A stretch of 64,000 nt of DNA from Aeromicrobium fastidiosum (GTDB taxonomy: Bacteria; Actinomycetota; Actinomycetes; Propionibacteriales; Nocardioidaceae), in the NCBI RefSeq assembly GCF_017876595.1, contig NZ_JAGIOG010000001.1:2728001-2792000 (forward strand), read 5' to 3'. A program made the translations under genes and the position numbers. Below, in pieces: positions 33,733 to 43,030 of this stretch. The notes under the pieces were generated by a model. That model was not told the DNA's origin. It did not search any database and saw only the letters and a program-made list of their open reading frames with translations. The stretch's first letter is position 1, and each line of letters opens with the position of its first letter.

Positions 33733-35286
33733 ATGACCAGTGCCGTCACCAGCCCTCCTGACCACGCGCCGGCCCCGCCGGTCCCATCCGCGCGCCGTAC
33801 CGGGCGCTGGATCGACGAGTGGGATCCCGAGAACCCCGCGCAGTGGGACGCCGGCGGCAAGCAGATCGCCCGTCGCAACCTGATCTGGTCGATCTTCGGC
33901 GAGCACCTGGGCTTCTCGGTCTGGCTGCTGTGGAGCGCGGCGGCGGCGCTGCTGGCCAAGGTCGGCTTCGCGTTCACCCCGCTTCAGCTGTTCTGGCTCA
34001 TCGCGGTGCCCAACCTGGTCGGCTCGCTGCTGCGCCTGCCCTACACGTTCGCCGTCCCGAAGTTCGGCGGCCGCAACTTCGCGGTGTTCAGCGCGCTCAT
34101 GCTGGTCGTGCCGACGCTGCTGTTCGCCTGGTTCGTGCAGCGTCCCGACACCCCGTACTGGGTCTTCATCGTCATCGCCGCCACCGCAGGCGTCGGTGGA
34201 GGCAACTTCGCCTCGTCGATGGCCAGCATCAACTTCTTCTTCCCGGCCCGGCTCAAGGGCACGGCGCTGGGGCTCAACGCCGCGGGCGGCAACCTGGGCG
34301 TCGCGGTCATCCAGTTCTTCCTGCCGATCATCGTCGGGGGTGCCGGGGCGTTCGGCCTGGTCAAGGCCAGCCAGAGCGGCATCATGCTCGAGCGGGTCGG
34401 CTACCTGTACGCCGCGCTGGCGGTCGTCGCGGCGCTGACGGCCTACTTCTTCATGAACAATCTCTCGGCGGCGTACTCCAAGCCCCGTGAGCAGCTCGCG
34501 GTCGTCAAGTACCAGCACACCTGGGTCATGTCGTTCCTGTACATCGGCACGTTCGGCTCGTTCATCGGCTACTCGGCCGCGATGCCGCTGCTCATCAAGA
34601 TCAACTTCTTCAACCAGCCGGTCCCGACGATCCCCGGCATCGGCATCAACTTCGCGTTCTACGGCTTCCTCGGCGCGCTCGTGGGATCGCTGACCCGGCC
34701 GTTCGGCGGCTGGCTGGCCGACCGCTTCGGCGGCGCCCGCGTGACGCTCTGTGCCTTCATCGGGATGATCGCCGGGACGGTGCTCGTGATGGTGGCGCTC
34801 GCGCAGCTCGACGCGGTGCCGAAGCCCCCGGCTGGCGCACCCGCGCCCGACCCCGCCACGTTCCAGTACTCCGACGCCGTGCGGGCCGCGGTCGACCACA
34901 ACTCGGACATCTTCCCGTGGTTCCTGGCCGCCTTCCTGGTCGTGTTCGCAGCCACCGGCATCGGCAACGGCTCGACCTACCGGATGATCCCGCTCATCTG
35001 GAAGGCGTACGCCACGCAGGCCGGACCGGACGGGACGCCCGCGCGCGTGGCCGCCGAGCGCCGCTCGACCAAGGAGGCCTCGGCCGTCATCGGCATCGCC
35101 GGCGCGATCGGCGCGCTGGGCGGGTTCTTGATCCCGATCACGTTCAGCGCCCCGTGGATCGCCGATCCCGTCGACGCGGTCAAGAGCGCATTCGTGGTGT
35201 TCACGGCGTTCTACGTCATCTGCCTGGCCGTGACGTGGGCGTTCTACCTGCGGCCGCGCTCGGTCATGGCGAAGGCCGGTGTGTAG
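33733..35286 (+). CDS. narK: Nitrate/nitrite transporter, NNP family (MFS)
   Basis: A 517-residue major-facilitator protein for nitrate uptake and/or nitrite exchange. It has the actinobacterial N-terminal extension (RWIDEWDPENPAQW), about twelve spans, and the NNP signature NFASSMASINFFFPARLKGTALGLNAAGGN split across the fifth helix region. The second signature is GIAGAIGALGGFLIPI. A soluble loop of about 50 residues (PPAGAPAPDPATFQYSD...) separates late spans. I chose the ATG at 33733, since the in-frame GTG at 33685 lies almost on the transcription start. It leads the assimilatory nitrate gene set. Confidence 0.93.
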   Translation: MTSAVTSPPDHAPAPPVPSARRTGRWIDEWDPENPAQWDAGGKQIARRNLIWSIFGEHLGFSVWLLWSAAAALLAKVGFAFTPLQLFWLIAVPNLVGSLLRLPYTFAVPKFGGRNFAVFSALMLVVPTLLFAWFVQRPDTPYWVFIVIAATAGVGGGNFASSMASINFFFPARLKGTALGLNAAGGNLGVAVIQFFLPIIVGGAGAFGLVKASQSGIMLERVGYLYAALAVVAALTAYFFMNNLSAAYSKPREQLAVVKYQHTWVMSFLYIGTFGSFIGYSAAMPLLIKINFFNQPVPTIPGIGINFAFYGFLGALVGSLTRPFGGWLADRFGGARVTLCAFIGMIAGTVLVMVALAQLDAVPKPPAGAPAPDPATFQYSDAVRAAVDHNSDIFPWFLAAFLVVFAATGIGNGSTYRMIPLIWKAYATQAGPDGTPARVAAERRSTKEASAVIGIAGAIGALGGFLIPITFSAPWIADPVDAVKSAFVVFTAFYVICLAVTWAFYLRPRSVMAKAGV

Positions 35287-35292
35287 CGCGCC

Positions 35293-37437
35293 ATGACCGA
35301 CACCCACTGCCCCTACTGCGCCCTGCAGTGCGCGCAGACGATCACGCCCGGCGGCGACGACGATGCCGTCGCCGGGCAGGTCGTCGTCGAGCCGCGCGCG
35401 TTCCCGACCAATGCCGGGGGGATGTGCCAGAAGGGGTGGACGAGTGCCGAGCTGTTGCGGGTTCCCGATCGCATCACGACGCCGCTGCGGCGGGTCCCTT
35501 CGACAGGCTCAGGGAGCGGAGGCAGCTCAGGGAGCGGGGGCGGCTTCGAGGAGGTGAGCTGGGACGTCGCGCTCGACGACATCGCGGCCCGCGTGCGGGC
35601 GATCGGCGAGCAGGACGGCGCCGACGCCGTCGCGGTGTTCGGCGGGGGCGGCCTGACCAACGAGAAGGCCTACCAGCTCGGCAAGTTCGCCCGGTTGGCG
35701 TTGCGGACCCGCAACATCGACTACAACGGACGCTTCTGCATGTCGTCGGCAGCGGCGGCGGCGAACCGCTCGCTGGGTGTCGACCGGGGCCTGCCGTTCC
35801 CGCTGACCGACCTGGCCGACGCCGATGCCGTCGTGCTGTTCGGCAGCAACCTCGCCGACACGATGCCTCCCGCGGTGCAGCACCTCGGGGGAGCGCGTGA
35901 GCGCGGCGGCCTCGTGGTCATCGACCCGCGACGCAGCGCGACCGCCAGGCTGACCGACGAGGGGGCCGGCGAGCACCTGCAGCTCGTGCCGGGCACGGAT
36001 CTCGTCCTCGCGCTGGGCCTGCTCCACGTGGTCCTGGCCGAGGGGCTTGCCGACGCCGACTACCTGGCGGCCCGGGTCGACGGTCTCGACGACGTCCGTC
36101 GCAGCGTCGCGGAGTGGTGGCCCGAGCGGGTCGCCGCCACCACGGGCGTGCCGGAGACACAGCTGCGGCGCATCGCCCGGATGCTGTCCGCCGCGAGCCC
36201 GCACCGGGGCGGCCGGGGTGCCTTCCTGCTCACGGGCCGGGGTTCGGAGCAGCACGCCGACGGTACCGACACCGTCACGGCCGTCATCAACCTCGCGCTG
36301 GCCCTGGGCCTCGTGGGTGCCGAGCGCGGTGGCTACGGGGCGATCACCGGGCAGGGCAATGGCCAGGGCGGACGCGAGCACGGCCAGAAGGCCGACCAGC
36401 TCCCGGGCTATCGGATGATCACCGATCCGGCGGCCCGCGAGCACGTCGCGGCGGTGTGGGGCGTCGATCCCGGGACGATCCCCGGCCCCGGTGTGCCGGC
36501 GGTCGAGCTGCTCACGAGCCTCGGTCAGCCCGGGGGACCACGTGCCCTGTTCGTGCACGGCAGCAACGTGCTGGTCAGCTCGCCCGACGCCCAGGTGGTG
36601 CGCCGGCGGCTCGAGGCGCTCGACCTGCTGGTGGTGTGCGACTTCGTGCCCTCCGAGACCGCGCTGCTCGCCGACTACATCCTCCCAGTGACCCAGTGGG
36701 CCGAGGAGGAGGGCACCATGACGGGGCTCGAGGGACGCGTCCTGCGCCGCCGCCGGGCCGTCGAGCCGCCTGCGGGCGTCCGCTCCGAGCTGGAGGTCTT
36801 CGCCGAGCTGGCCGCGCGCCTCGACGCGCCGGGCACCTGGTCGGTCGAGCCCCGTGAGGTCTACGACGAGCTGCGCCGGGCCAGCGCCGGAGGCCGGGCC
36901 GACTACGCCGGCATCTCGTACGACCGGCTCGACGCCGGCGAGGCGCTCTACTGGCCCTGCCCCGACGAGCAGCACCCCGGCACGCCCCGCCTGTTCGCCG
37001 ACACGTTCCCGACGCCGTCGGGACGGGCGCGGATGGTCGCGGTGCGCGCCGTCGGACCCGACGAGCCGCTGCGTGCCGAGGCCCCGGTCTGGCTCGTGAC
37101 GGGCCGCGTGCTGCAGCACTACCAGTCGGGGGCGCAGACCCGGCGGGTCGCCAAGCTCAACGACTCCGCACCGCGGGCGCACGTCGAGATCAACCCCGTG
37201 CTCGCGGCTCGCATCGGGCTGGAGGGCATCGACGACGTCCGCATCACGTCCAAGCGCGGCTCGATCGTCGCGCAGGCACGCATCAGCGCCGACATCCGCC
37301 CCGACACGGTGTTCGTGCCGTTCCACTTCGCCGACGAAGGCATGGTCAACGCGGTCACGAACGCCGCGACCGACCCCGTCTCGGGCATGCCGGAGTTCAA
37401 GGTGTGCGCCGTGCAGATCCGCAGGGAGGACGCATGA
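35293..37437 (+). CDS. nasA: Assimilatory nitrate reductase, molybdopterin catalytic subunit
   Basis: A 714-residue Mo-bisMGD oxidoreductase. The N-terminal [4Fe-4S] ligands are C6, C9, C13 and C45 (CPYCALQC ... GGMCQKGW). The cofactor domains show YNGRFCMSSAAAAANRSLG, VLFGSNLADTMPP and GQGNGQGGREHGQKADQLPG. The C-terminal molydopterin-dinucleotide domain has WLVTGRVLQHYQSGAQTRR. It lacks the C-terminal [2Fe-2S] BFD domain of some NasA proteins; the next gene supplies one. Residues 69-84 form a Gly/Ser linker encoded by an inserted repeat (35497-35516). The stop overlaps the next start. Confidence 0.92.
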   Translation: MTDTHCPYCALQCAQTITPGGDDDAVAGQVVVEPRAFPTNAGGMCQKGWTSAELLRVPDRITTPLRRVPSTGSGSGGSSGSGGGFEEVSWDVALDDIAARVRAIGEQDGADAVAVFGGGGLTNEKAYQLGKFARLALRTRNIDYNGRFCMSSAAAAANRSLGVDRGLPFPLTDLADADAVVLFGSNLADTMPPAVQHLGGARERGGLVVIDPRRSATARLTDEGAGEHLQLVPGTDLVLALGLLHVVLAEGLADADYLAARVDGLDDVRRSVAEWWPERVAATTGVPETQLRRIARMLSAASPHRGGRGAFLLTGRGSEQHADGTDTVTAVINLALALGLVGAERGGYGAITGQGNGQGGREHGQKADQLPGYRMITDPAAREHVAAVWGVDPGTIPGPGVPAVELLTSLGQPGGPRALFVHGSNVLVSSPDAQVVRRRLEALDLLVVCDFVPSETALLADYILPVTQWAEEEGTMTGLEGRVLRRRRAVEPPAGVRSELEVFAELAARLDAPGTWSVEPREVYDELRRASAGGRADYAGISYDRLDAGEALYWPCPDEQHPGTPRLFADTFPTPSGRARMVAVRAVGPDEPLRAEAPVWLVTGRVLQHYQSGAQTRRVAKLNDSAPRAHVEINPVLAARIGLEGIDDVRITSKRGSIVAQARISADIRPDTVFVPFHFADEGMVNAVTNAATDPVSGMPEFKVCAVQIRREDA
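35497..35516 (+). repeat. REP-like element within the nasA coding sequence
   Basis: CCCTTCGACAGGCTCAGGGA is a partly palindromic sequence of the kind dispersed between genes in many high-GC bacteria. It is followed by a duplicated GCTCAGGGAGCGG segment (35508-35538). Here it is in frame and codes for part of a Gly/Ser-rich linker. Confidence 0.6.
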
Positions 37438-38903
37438 AGGTCGTGGTCGTGGGGGCCGGCATGGTCGGCCACCGGTTCGCCGACGAGCTGGGCCGCCTGG
37501 CCCCGCACGTCGACGTCGACGTGCTCGGCGACGAGTCGTACGAGCCCTACAACCGGGTCATGCTGACCGAGCTGGTCGCGGGTCGCATCGACCTCGCGGG
37601 GCTGTCGCTGCCGACGCCCGACAGCGGACGGGTGCGCGTGCGCGCGGGCGCCACGGCGCTCGAGATCGACCGGACGCGCCGCACGGTCGTGACGGCCGAC
37701 GGCGACTTCGACTACGACGTCCTGGTGCTGGCGACGGGTGCCCGCGCCCGGGTCATCGACGTCCCGGGCCTCGGCGGGACGCTGCCGCGGGGAGCGCACG
37801 TCGTCCGCCGGGTCGACGACGCCCGCGACATCACCGCGGCGACCCTCAACGCATCGACCGCGGTCGTGATCGGTGCCGGACCGCTCGGCGTCGAGGCGGC
37901 GTGCGCCCTGCGGCACCGGGGAGTCGCCGTCACGCTCGTGGCCCCGACGGGTCTGCTCGCACGTGACCTCGACGCCGTGGTGGCCTCCGTGGCCCGCGAC
38001 CAGGCGACGTCGCTCGGCATCGACGTCGTGACAGGCACCGGCGTCGCATCGGTGGGCGTGCGGGACGGCCGCGTCGACGGCGTCCACCTCGACGACGGCC
38101 GCACCCTGGCGACGGGGCTCGTCGTGCTGGCCTGCGGCTCGGTGCCCGACACGACGCTCGCCGCTGCGGCGGGTCTCGAGACCAACCTGGGCGTCGTCGT
38201 CGGCGACGACCTGCGCTGCACCGTCGACCCCGCGGTGTTCGCGATCGGCGACTGCGCCGAGACACCGGCCGGGGTCAGTGGCCTGGTCGCGCCCGGCTGG
38301 GCCCAGGCCCGGGCGCTCGCCCGCAGCCTCGCCCGCGACGAGCCGGTCGAGCTGCCGACGATCGCGGGATCGGCGATGCGGCTCAAGGCCGTCGGCATGA
38401 GCGTCGTGACGATGGGCGTGCGGTCGTCCACTGCGCTGCCCACCGACCGCGTCGTGTCGCTGGCCGACCACGGTGCCCGTCGTCACGTCGAGCTCGTCGC
38501 TCGCGGCGACACCCTGGTCGGCGTCACCTGCGTCGGCTCGCCCGAGCTGGCGGCTCACCTGTCGACCCAGCTCGACCGACCCGGGATGCTACCGGCCGAC
38601 CCCATGCAGCTGCTGATGGGGGCGTCCGGGCCCGGCGCGGTCGAGAGCGCCTCGCCGACCACGATGCCGGCCGCCACGACGGTGTGCCGGTGCAACGGCG
38701 TCACCAAGGGCGATCTCGTCCACGCGTGGGACGCCGGATGCACGACGGTCGAGGCGCTGGCCGGATCGACGCTCGCCACGACAGGGTGCGGGGGATGCAC
38801 CAAGCTCGTGTGCGGCATCGTCGACTGGTTGCAGGCGACCGACCCCGCGCCGTCCTCACAGACCACCTCCGGCGTCCGTGAGACAAACGTTCCGACGAGG
38901 TAA
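37434..38903 (+). CDS. nasB: NirB-like FAD-dependent reductase subunit of nitrate reductase
   Basis: A 489-residue flavoprotein of the type that feeds electrons to assimilatory nitrate reductase. It has an N-terminal FAD-binding GXGXXG (VVVVGAGMVGHRFADEL), a second NAD-binding motif (AVVIGAGPLGVEAACAL), the FAIGDCAETP FAD motif, and a C-terminal BFD-like [2Fe-2S] domain with C418, C420, C452 and C455 (CRC ... TGCGGC). It lacks the siroheme part of NirB, so it is not a nitrite reductase. The ATG overlaps the nasA stop. The symbol follows the usual pairing and is an inference. Confidence 0.82.
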   Translation: MKVVVVGAGMVGHRFADELGRLAPHVDVDVLGDESYEPYNRVMLTELVAGRIDLAGLSLPTPDSGRVRVRAGATALEIDRTRRTVVTADGDFDYDVLVLATGARARVIDVPGLGGTLPRGAHVVRRVDDARDITAATLNASTAVVIGAGPLGVEAACALRHRGVAVTLVAPTGLLARDLDAVVASVARDQATSLGIDVVTGTGVASVGVRDGRVDGVHLDDGRTLATGLVVLACGSVPDTTLAAAAGLETNLGVVVGDDLRCTVDPAVFAIGDCAETPAGVSGLVAPGWAQARALARSLARDEPVELPTIAGSAMRLKAVGMSVVTMGVRSSTALPTDRVVSLADHGARRHVELVARGDTLVGVTCVGSPELAAHLSTQLDRPGMLPADPMQLLMGASGPGAVESASPTTMPAATTVCRCNGVTKGDLVHAWDAGCTTVEALAGSTLATTGCGGCTKLVCGIVDWLQATDPAPSSQTTSGVRETNVPTR

Positions 38904-38942
38904 CACGCAGATCGCTGCCACGACACACGCAGTTCCTAGCGT
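38900..38942 (+). promoter_or_regulatory. nirB promoter, leaderless, with GlnR-like half-sites
   Basis: GTAAC (38900-38904) and GACAC (38922-38926) precede a TAGCGT -10 (38937-38942), which ends 8 nt before the nirB ATG. GACAC starts 15 bp before the -10, the same spacing as the half-sites at narK and at 43785. The region lies across the end of the preceding gene. Confidence 0.45.
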
Positions 38943-38949
38943 TCAGGGC

Positions 38950-41568
38950 ATGACGATCGATCAGCACGTTACGGACTCCCCGGCCACGCCACGCCGCAAG
39001 AAGCTCGCCGTCGTCGGCGCCGGCATGGTCGCCCACCGACTGGTCGAGGCGCTGGTCGAGCGGGACGCCGACCAGACGTGGGACATCGAGGTCTTCGGCG
39101 ACGAGACGCGTCCGCCGTACGACCGTGTCGCGCTGACGTCGTTCTTCAACGACCGCGATCCCGACGACCTGCTGCTCGGCGACGGGAGCCTCTGGAAGCG
39201 CCCCGGCGTCCGTCTCTACCGCGGCTCCGTCGTGAGCCGCATCGACCGCGAGGCCAAGGTGCTGCACGCCCGCAACACGACGTTCGAGTACGACCGGCTC
39301 GTGCTGGCCACGGGCTCGTACGCGACCGTGCCGCCGGTCGAGGGCTCGGACCTGCCGGGATGCTTCGTCTACCGCACCGTCGACGACGTCGCCGAGCTGC
39401 GTCAGTGGGTGCTCGACCGGGAGGCGGCCCTGGGCCGCAAGGTGAAGGGTGCCGTGGTCGGCGGCGGTCTGCTGGGTCTCGAGGCCGCCGGTGCGTTGAC
39501 GGCTCTCGGTGCCGACACGACGGTCGTCGAGTTCGCCGAGTGGCTCATGCCGCTGCAGGTCGACCGCGCCGGCGGCGGCGCGCTGCGTCGCATCATCGAG
39601 CAGCTGGGCGTCTCGGTGCGCACGTCGACCGCGACGTCGAAGCTGAAGGCCGGCCGCGACGGCAAGGTCACCCGCATGCAGTTCGCCGACGGCGAGAGGA
39701 TCGCGGCCGACGTCGTGGTGTTCGCGACCGGTGTGCGTCCGCGCGACGAGCTGGCGCGCGAGAGCGGCCTCGCGGTGGGGGAGCGCGGTGGGGTCGTCGC
39801 CGACCCGGGCTGCCTGACCAGCGACGAGTCGATCTTCGCGATCGGCGAGGTCGCCCAGATCGCCGGACGCGTGTGGGGCCTGGTCGGTCCCGGCTACACG
39901 ATGGCCGAGGTCGTCGCCGATCGCCTGCTGGGCGGCACCGCGACGTTCGAAGGAGCTGACCTGTCGACCAAGCTCAAGCTGCTGGGGGTCGACGTCGCGA
40001 GCTTCGGCGACGCGTTCGCCGCGACCAACGGGAGCCTCGAGGTCGTCTACGCCGACCCGACCGCCGGCGTCTACAAGAAGCTCGTCATGAGCGATGACGC
40101 CCAGACGTTGCTGGGCGGGATGCTCGTCGGCGACGCCAGCGCGTACACCAACCTGCGGCCCATGGTCGGCCGCGCGCTCGGCAGCGACCCCACCGGCTGG
40201 CTGCTGCCCGAGGGGATGGAGCCCCCGGGGGCCGGGGCGGCGCTCCCCGACGACGTCAACGTCTGCTCGTGCAACAACGTGACGGCCGGACAGATCCGGT
40301 GCGCCGTCACCGACGAGGGGTGCACCGACCTCGCGGGCGTCAAGGCGTGCACCAAGGCCGGCACGAGCTGCGGCTCGTGCGTGTCGCTGGTCAAGAAGCT
40401 CGTCGACGTCCAGCTGGCCGAGGCCGGCATCGAGGTCAGCACGGCGCTGTGCGAGCACTTCGCGTTCACCCGCGCGCAGCTGTTCGACATCGTCCGTATC
40501 AGCGAGATCTCGACCTTCAGCGAGCTCATCGAGCAGCACGGCACGGGACGCGGCTGCGACATCTGCCGTCCGGTCGCGGCATCGATCCTGTCGACCCTGC
40601 GGCACGGGCACGTCCTCGACGGCGAGAACGCCGCCCTGCAGGACACCAACGACCACGTCATGGCCAATCTCCAGAAGGACGGCACGTACTCGGTCGTCCC
40701 GCGCATCCCCGGGGGCGAGGTCACGCCCGAGGGGCTCGTGGCGATCGGGCAGGTCGCGGTCGACTACGGCCTCTACACCAAGATCACGGGCGGTCAGCGG
40801 ATCGACCTGTTCGGCGCCCGCATCGAGCAGCTGCCGGCGATCTGGCGACGTCTGGTCGACGCGGGCTTCGAGTCGGGCCAGGCGTATGGCAAGTCGCTGC
40901 GCACCGTGAAGTCGTGCGTCGGGCAGTCGTGGTGCCGCTACGGCGTGCAGGACTCGACGACCCTCGCGATCGACCTCGAGAACCGCTACCGCGGCTTGCG
41001 GTCGCCGCACAAGATCAAGCTCGGGGTGTCGGGGTGCGCCCGCGAGTGCGCCGAGGCCCGCGGCAAGGATGTCGGCATCATCGCGACCGACCAGGGCTGG
41101 AACATGTACGTCGGCGGCAACGGCGGGTTCACCCCGCGCCATGCGCAGCTCTTCGCCGAGGACCTCACGACCGACGAGCTCGTGCAGGCGATCGACCGGT
41201 TCCTGATGTACTACGTGCGCACCGCTGACCGGCTGCAGCGCACGGCACCGTGGCTCGAGTCGGTCGAGGGAGGCCTCGACGCGGTCCGCGCGGTGGTCCT
41301 GGACGACAGCCTGGGCATCGGGGCAGACCTCGACGCCGCGATGGCCTCGCACGTCGACACGTACGAGGACGAGTGGGCCGCGACCCTGGCCGACGAGGCG
41401 AAGCTGGCGCAGTTCGTCTCGTTCGTCAACGCCCCCGACACCCCGGACCCCGATCTCGCCTATGTTGAGGAGCGCGGCCAGCGACGTCCGGCCGACGAGG
41501 CGGAGCGTGCCGTGCTGATCGCCGGCGCGAGCATCCCGGTGCGGCCCACGACGGAGGTGACGGCATGA
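38950..41568 (+). CDS. nirB: Nitrite reductase (NAD(P)H) large subunit
   Basis: NirB reduces nitrite to ammonium with siroheme and [4Fe-4S]. The 872-residue product has an FAD/NAD reductase N-terminus (LAVVGAGMVAHRLVEALVER, AVVGGGLLGLEAAGALTAL), a central BFD-like [2Fe-2S] domain (VCSCNNVTAGQI ... GTSCGSC), and two ferredoxin-reductase-like siroheme domains. The cluster ligands are C656 and C662 (SCVGQSWC) and C696 and C700 (GCAREC). The ATG at 38950 matches the leaderless promoter. The stop overlaps nirD. Confidence 0.97.
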   Translation: MTIDQHVTDSPATPRRKKLAVVGAGMVAHRLVEALVERDADQTWDIEVFGDETRPPYDRVALTSFFNDRDPDDLLLGDGSLWKRPGVRLYRGSVVSRIDREAKVLHARNTTFEYDRLVLATGSYATVPPVEGSDLPGCFVYRTVDDVAELRQWVLDREAALGRKVKGAVVGGGLLGLEAAGALTALGADTTVVEFAEWLMPLQVDRAGGGALRRIIEQLGVSVRTSTATSKLKAGRDGKVTRMQFADGERIAADVVVFATGVRPRDELARESGLAVGERGGVVADPGCLTSDESIFAIGEVAQIAGRVWGLVGPGYTMAEVVADRLLGGTATFEGADLSTKLKLLGVDVASFGDAFAATNGSLEVVYADPTAGVYKKLVMSDDAQTLLGGMLVGDASAYTNLRPMVGRALGSDPTGWLLPEGMEPPGAGAALPDDVNVCSCNNVTAGQIRCAVTDEGCTDLAGVKACTKAGTSCGSCVSLVKKLVDVQLAEAGIEVSTALCEHFAFTRAQLFDIVRISEISTFSELIEQHGTGRGCDICRPVAASILSTLRHGHVLDGENAALQDTNDHVMANLQKDGTYSVVPRIPGGEVTPEGLVAIGQVAVDYGLYTKITGGQRIDLFGARIEQLPAIWRRLVDAGFESGQAYGKSLRTVKSCVGQSWCRYGVQDSTTLAIDLENRYRGLRSPHKIKLGVSGCARECAEARGKDVGIIATDQGWNMYVGGNGGFTPRHAQLFAEDLTTDELVQAIDRFLMYYVRTADRLQRTAPWLESVEGGLDAVRAVVLDDSLGIGADLDAAMASHVDTYEDEWAATLADEAKLAQFVSFVNAPDTPDPDLAYVEERGQRRPADEAERAVLIAGASIPVRPTTEVTA

Positions 41569-41915
41569 CGACGACCACGACGACCACGTGGACCCGCGTG
41601 TGCGCCCTCGACGCGTTGGTGCCCGACAGGGGCGTCGCGGCACTCGTCGATGGCCACCAGGTGGCGGTCTTCCGGCTCGGCGGCTCTGGCGACGTGCACG
41701 CGATCGACCACCACGATCCCTTCAGCGGGGCCAACGTCATGGCGCGCGGCCTGGTCGGCAGCCGCCAGGACGTCCCGACCGTCGCATCGCCGATGCACAA
41801 GCAATCGTTCGACCTCACGACGGGCCAGTGCCTCGACGACGCCGACGTGACGCTGCGGGTGTGGCCGACGAGGGTCGTCGACGGCTGGGTCGAGATCGGC
41901 GGCGGGACGGCGTGA
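41565..41915 (+). CDS. nirD: Nitrite reductase small subunit
   Basis: A 116-residue Rieske-fold protein that lacks the iron-sulfur Cys pairs, as NirD subunits do; the equivalent positions read HHDPFSGANV and SPMHKQSFDLTTG. It assembles with NirB. The N-terminus is a run of Thr codons (MTTTTTTTWTRV), DNA prone to length variation. Both ends overlap neighbours by 4 bases (ATGA with nirB, GTGA with the next gene), making nirB, nirD and the regulator a coupled unit. Confidence 0.95.
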   Translation: MTTTTTTTWTRVCALDALVPDRGVAALVDGHQVAVFRLGGSGDVHAIDHHDPFSGANVMARGLVGSRQDVPTVASPMHKQSFDLTTGQCLDDADVTLRVWPTRVVDGWVEIGGGTA

Positions 41916-43030
41916 CGACCCTCGGCCCGGTGCTCGCGGGCACCCAGATCCTCGTGACGGCGCAGCGTCGGGCGTCCGACCTGTCGCTGGCGCTGGGGCG
42001 ACGCGGTGCCGAGGTGACGGTCGCGGCCTCGCTGGGGGTCGAGTCGCACATCGACGAGGACACGCTGCTCGCGCAGACCCGCCAGATGATCGCGACCGGC
42101 ACCGACATCGTGGTCGTCACGACCGGCATCGGCTTTCGCGGCTGGCTCGACACAGCCGAGGCAGCCGGCATCGGCCACGACCTCGTCGAGGCGTTGCAGG
42201 CCGTGCGGCTCGTCGCGCGAGGTCCCAAGGCGCGCGGCGCGCTGCAGGCGGCCGGTCTGACCCCCGACTGGGTCGCGGAGTCCGAGACGTCCGCCGAGAT
42301 CGCCGACTTCCTGGTCGCCGAGGGCGTCGAGGGGATGACGATCGCGGTGCAGCACCACGGTGCCGGCGACGACGGGCTCGAGAAGCGGCTCGCCGCCGTG
42401 GGGGGACGACCGTTCGGCCTGGTGGTCTACCGCTGGGGTCCTCCGCCCGACCCCGCGGCCGTCGACCGGTCGGTGCGCGACGCGGCCTGCGGTGCCTACG
42501 ACTCCGTCGTGTTCACCTCGGCGCCGGGCGCGTCGGCGTGGCTCGGCGCGGTGCGGGCCGCGGGTGTCGAGGACGAGCTGCGGCGGCTCGAGAAGGACCG
42601 TCGTGTCGTGCTGGCAGCCGTGGGTCACGTGACGGCCGATCCGCTGCGCAGCGCCGGCTTCGACCCGTTGCTGCCCGATCGCGCTCGCCTGGGGGCGCTC
42701 GTCCGGTCGCTGGTCATGTACCTCGGCGACGCCTCCGTGAGCGTGTCCACGACAGCCGGCGACCTGCGCGTCCGGGCGACGGCCGCGACGCTCGACCACG
42801 CCGTGCTGCCGGTCTCGCCCAGCGGGCTCGCGATCCTGCGGATGCTGGCCAGCGAGCCCGGCGTCGTCCGGTCGCGCGAGGAGCTGCTCGCGGTGCTGCC
42901 CGGCGAGTCCGACGACCCGCACTCGGCCGAGGTCGCGGTGGCCCGGCTGCGCGAGGCGATCGGACGTCCGATCGTCCAGACCGTCGTCAAGCGCGGCTAC
43001 CGGCTCGCGGTCGGCGAGGTGGCGTCATGA
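41912..43030 (+). CDS. nnaR: HemD-like nitrate/nitrite assimilation regulator NnaR
   Basis: A 372-residue fusion. The first about 270 residues resemble uroporphyrinogen-III synthase (ILVTAQRRASDLSLALGRRG, VVFTSAPGASAWL). Residues about 296-370 form an OmpR-type winged-helix DNA-binding domain (SPSGLAILRMLASEPGVV, VAVARLREAIG, VVKRGYRLAV). The architecture and place match NnaR of Streptomyces and Mycobacterium, a GlnR co-regulator of nitrite and nitrate genes (Rv0260c group). Whether the HemD part still makes uroporphyrinogen III for siroheme is open. GTG start, overlapping nirD. Confidence 0.88.
   Translation: MTTLGPVLAGTQILVTAQRRASDLSLALGRRGAEVTVAASLGVESHIDEDTLLAQTRQMIATGTDIVVVTTGIGFRGWLDTAEAAGIGHDLVEALQAVRLVARGPKARGALQAAGLTPDWVAESETSAEIADFLVAEGVEGMTIAVQHHGAGDDGLEKRLAAVGGRPFGLVVYRWGPPPDPAAVDRSVRDAACGAYDSVVFTSAPGASAWLGAVRAAGVEDELRRLEKDRRVVLAAVGHVTADPLRSAGFDPLLPDRARLGALVRSLVMYLGDASVSVSTTAGDLRVRATAATLDHAVLPVSPSGLAILRMLASEPGVVRSREELLAVLPGESDDPHSAEVAVARLREAIGRPIVQTVVKRGYRLAVGEVAS

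Noticed and set aside
38701-41643. A 980-codon open frame on the minus strand across nirB
   Set aside because: It is antisense to a clear nirB and has Arg/Asp-rich, repeat-like translation typical of GC-rich shadow frames; no domain is recognisable.
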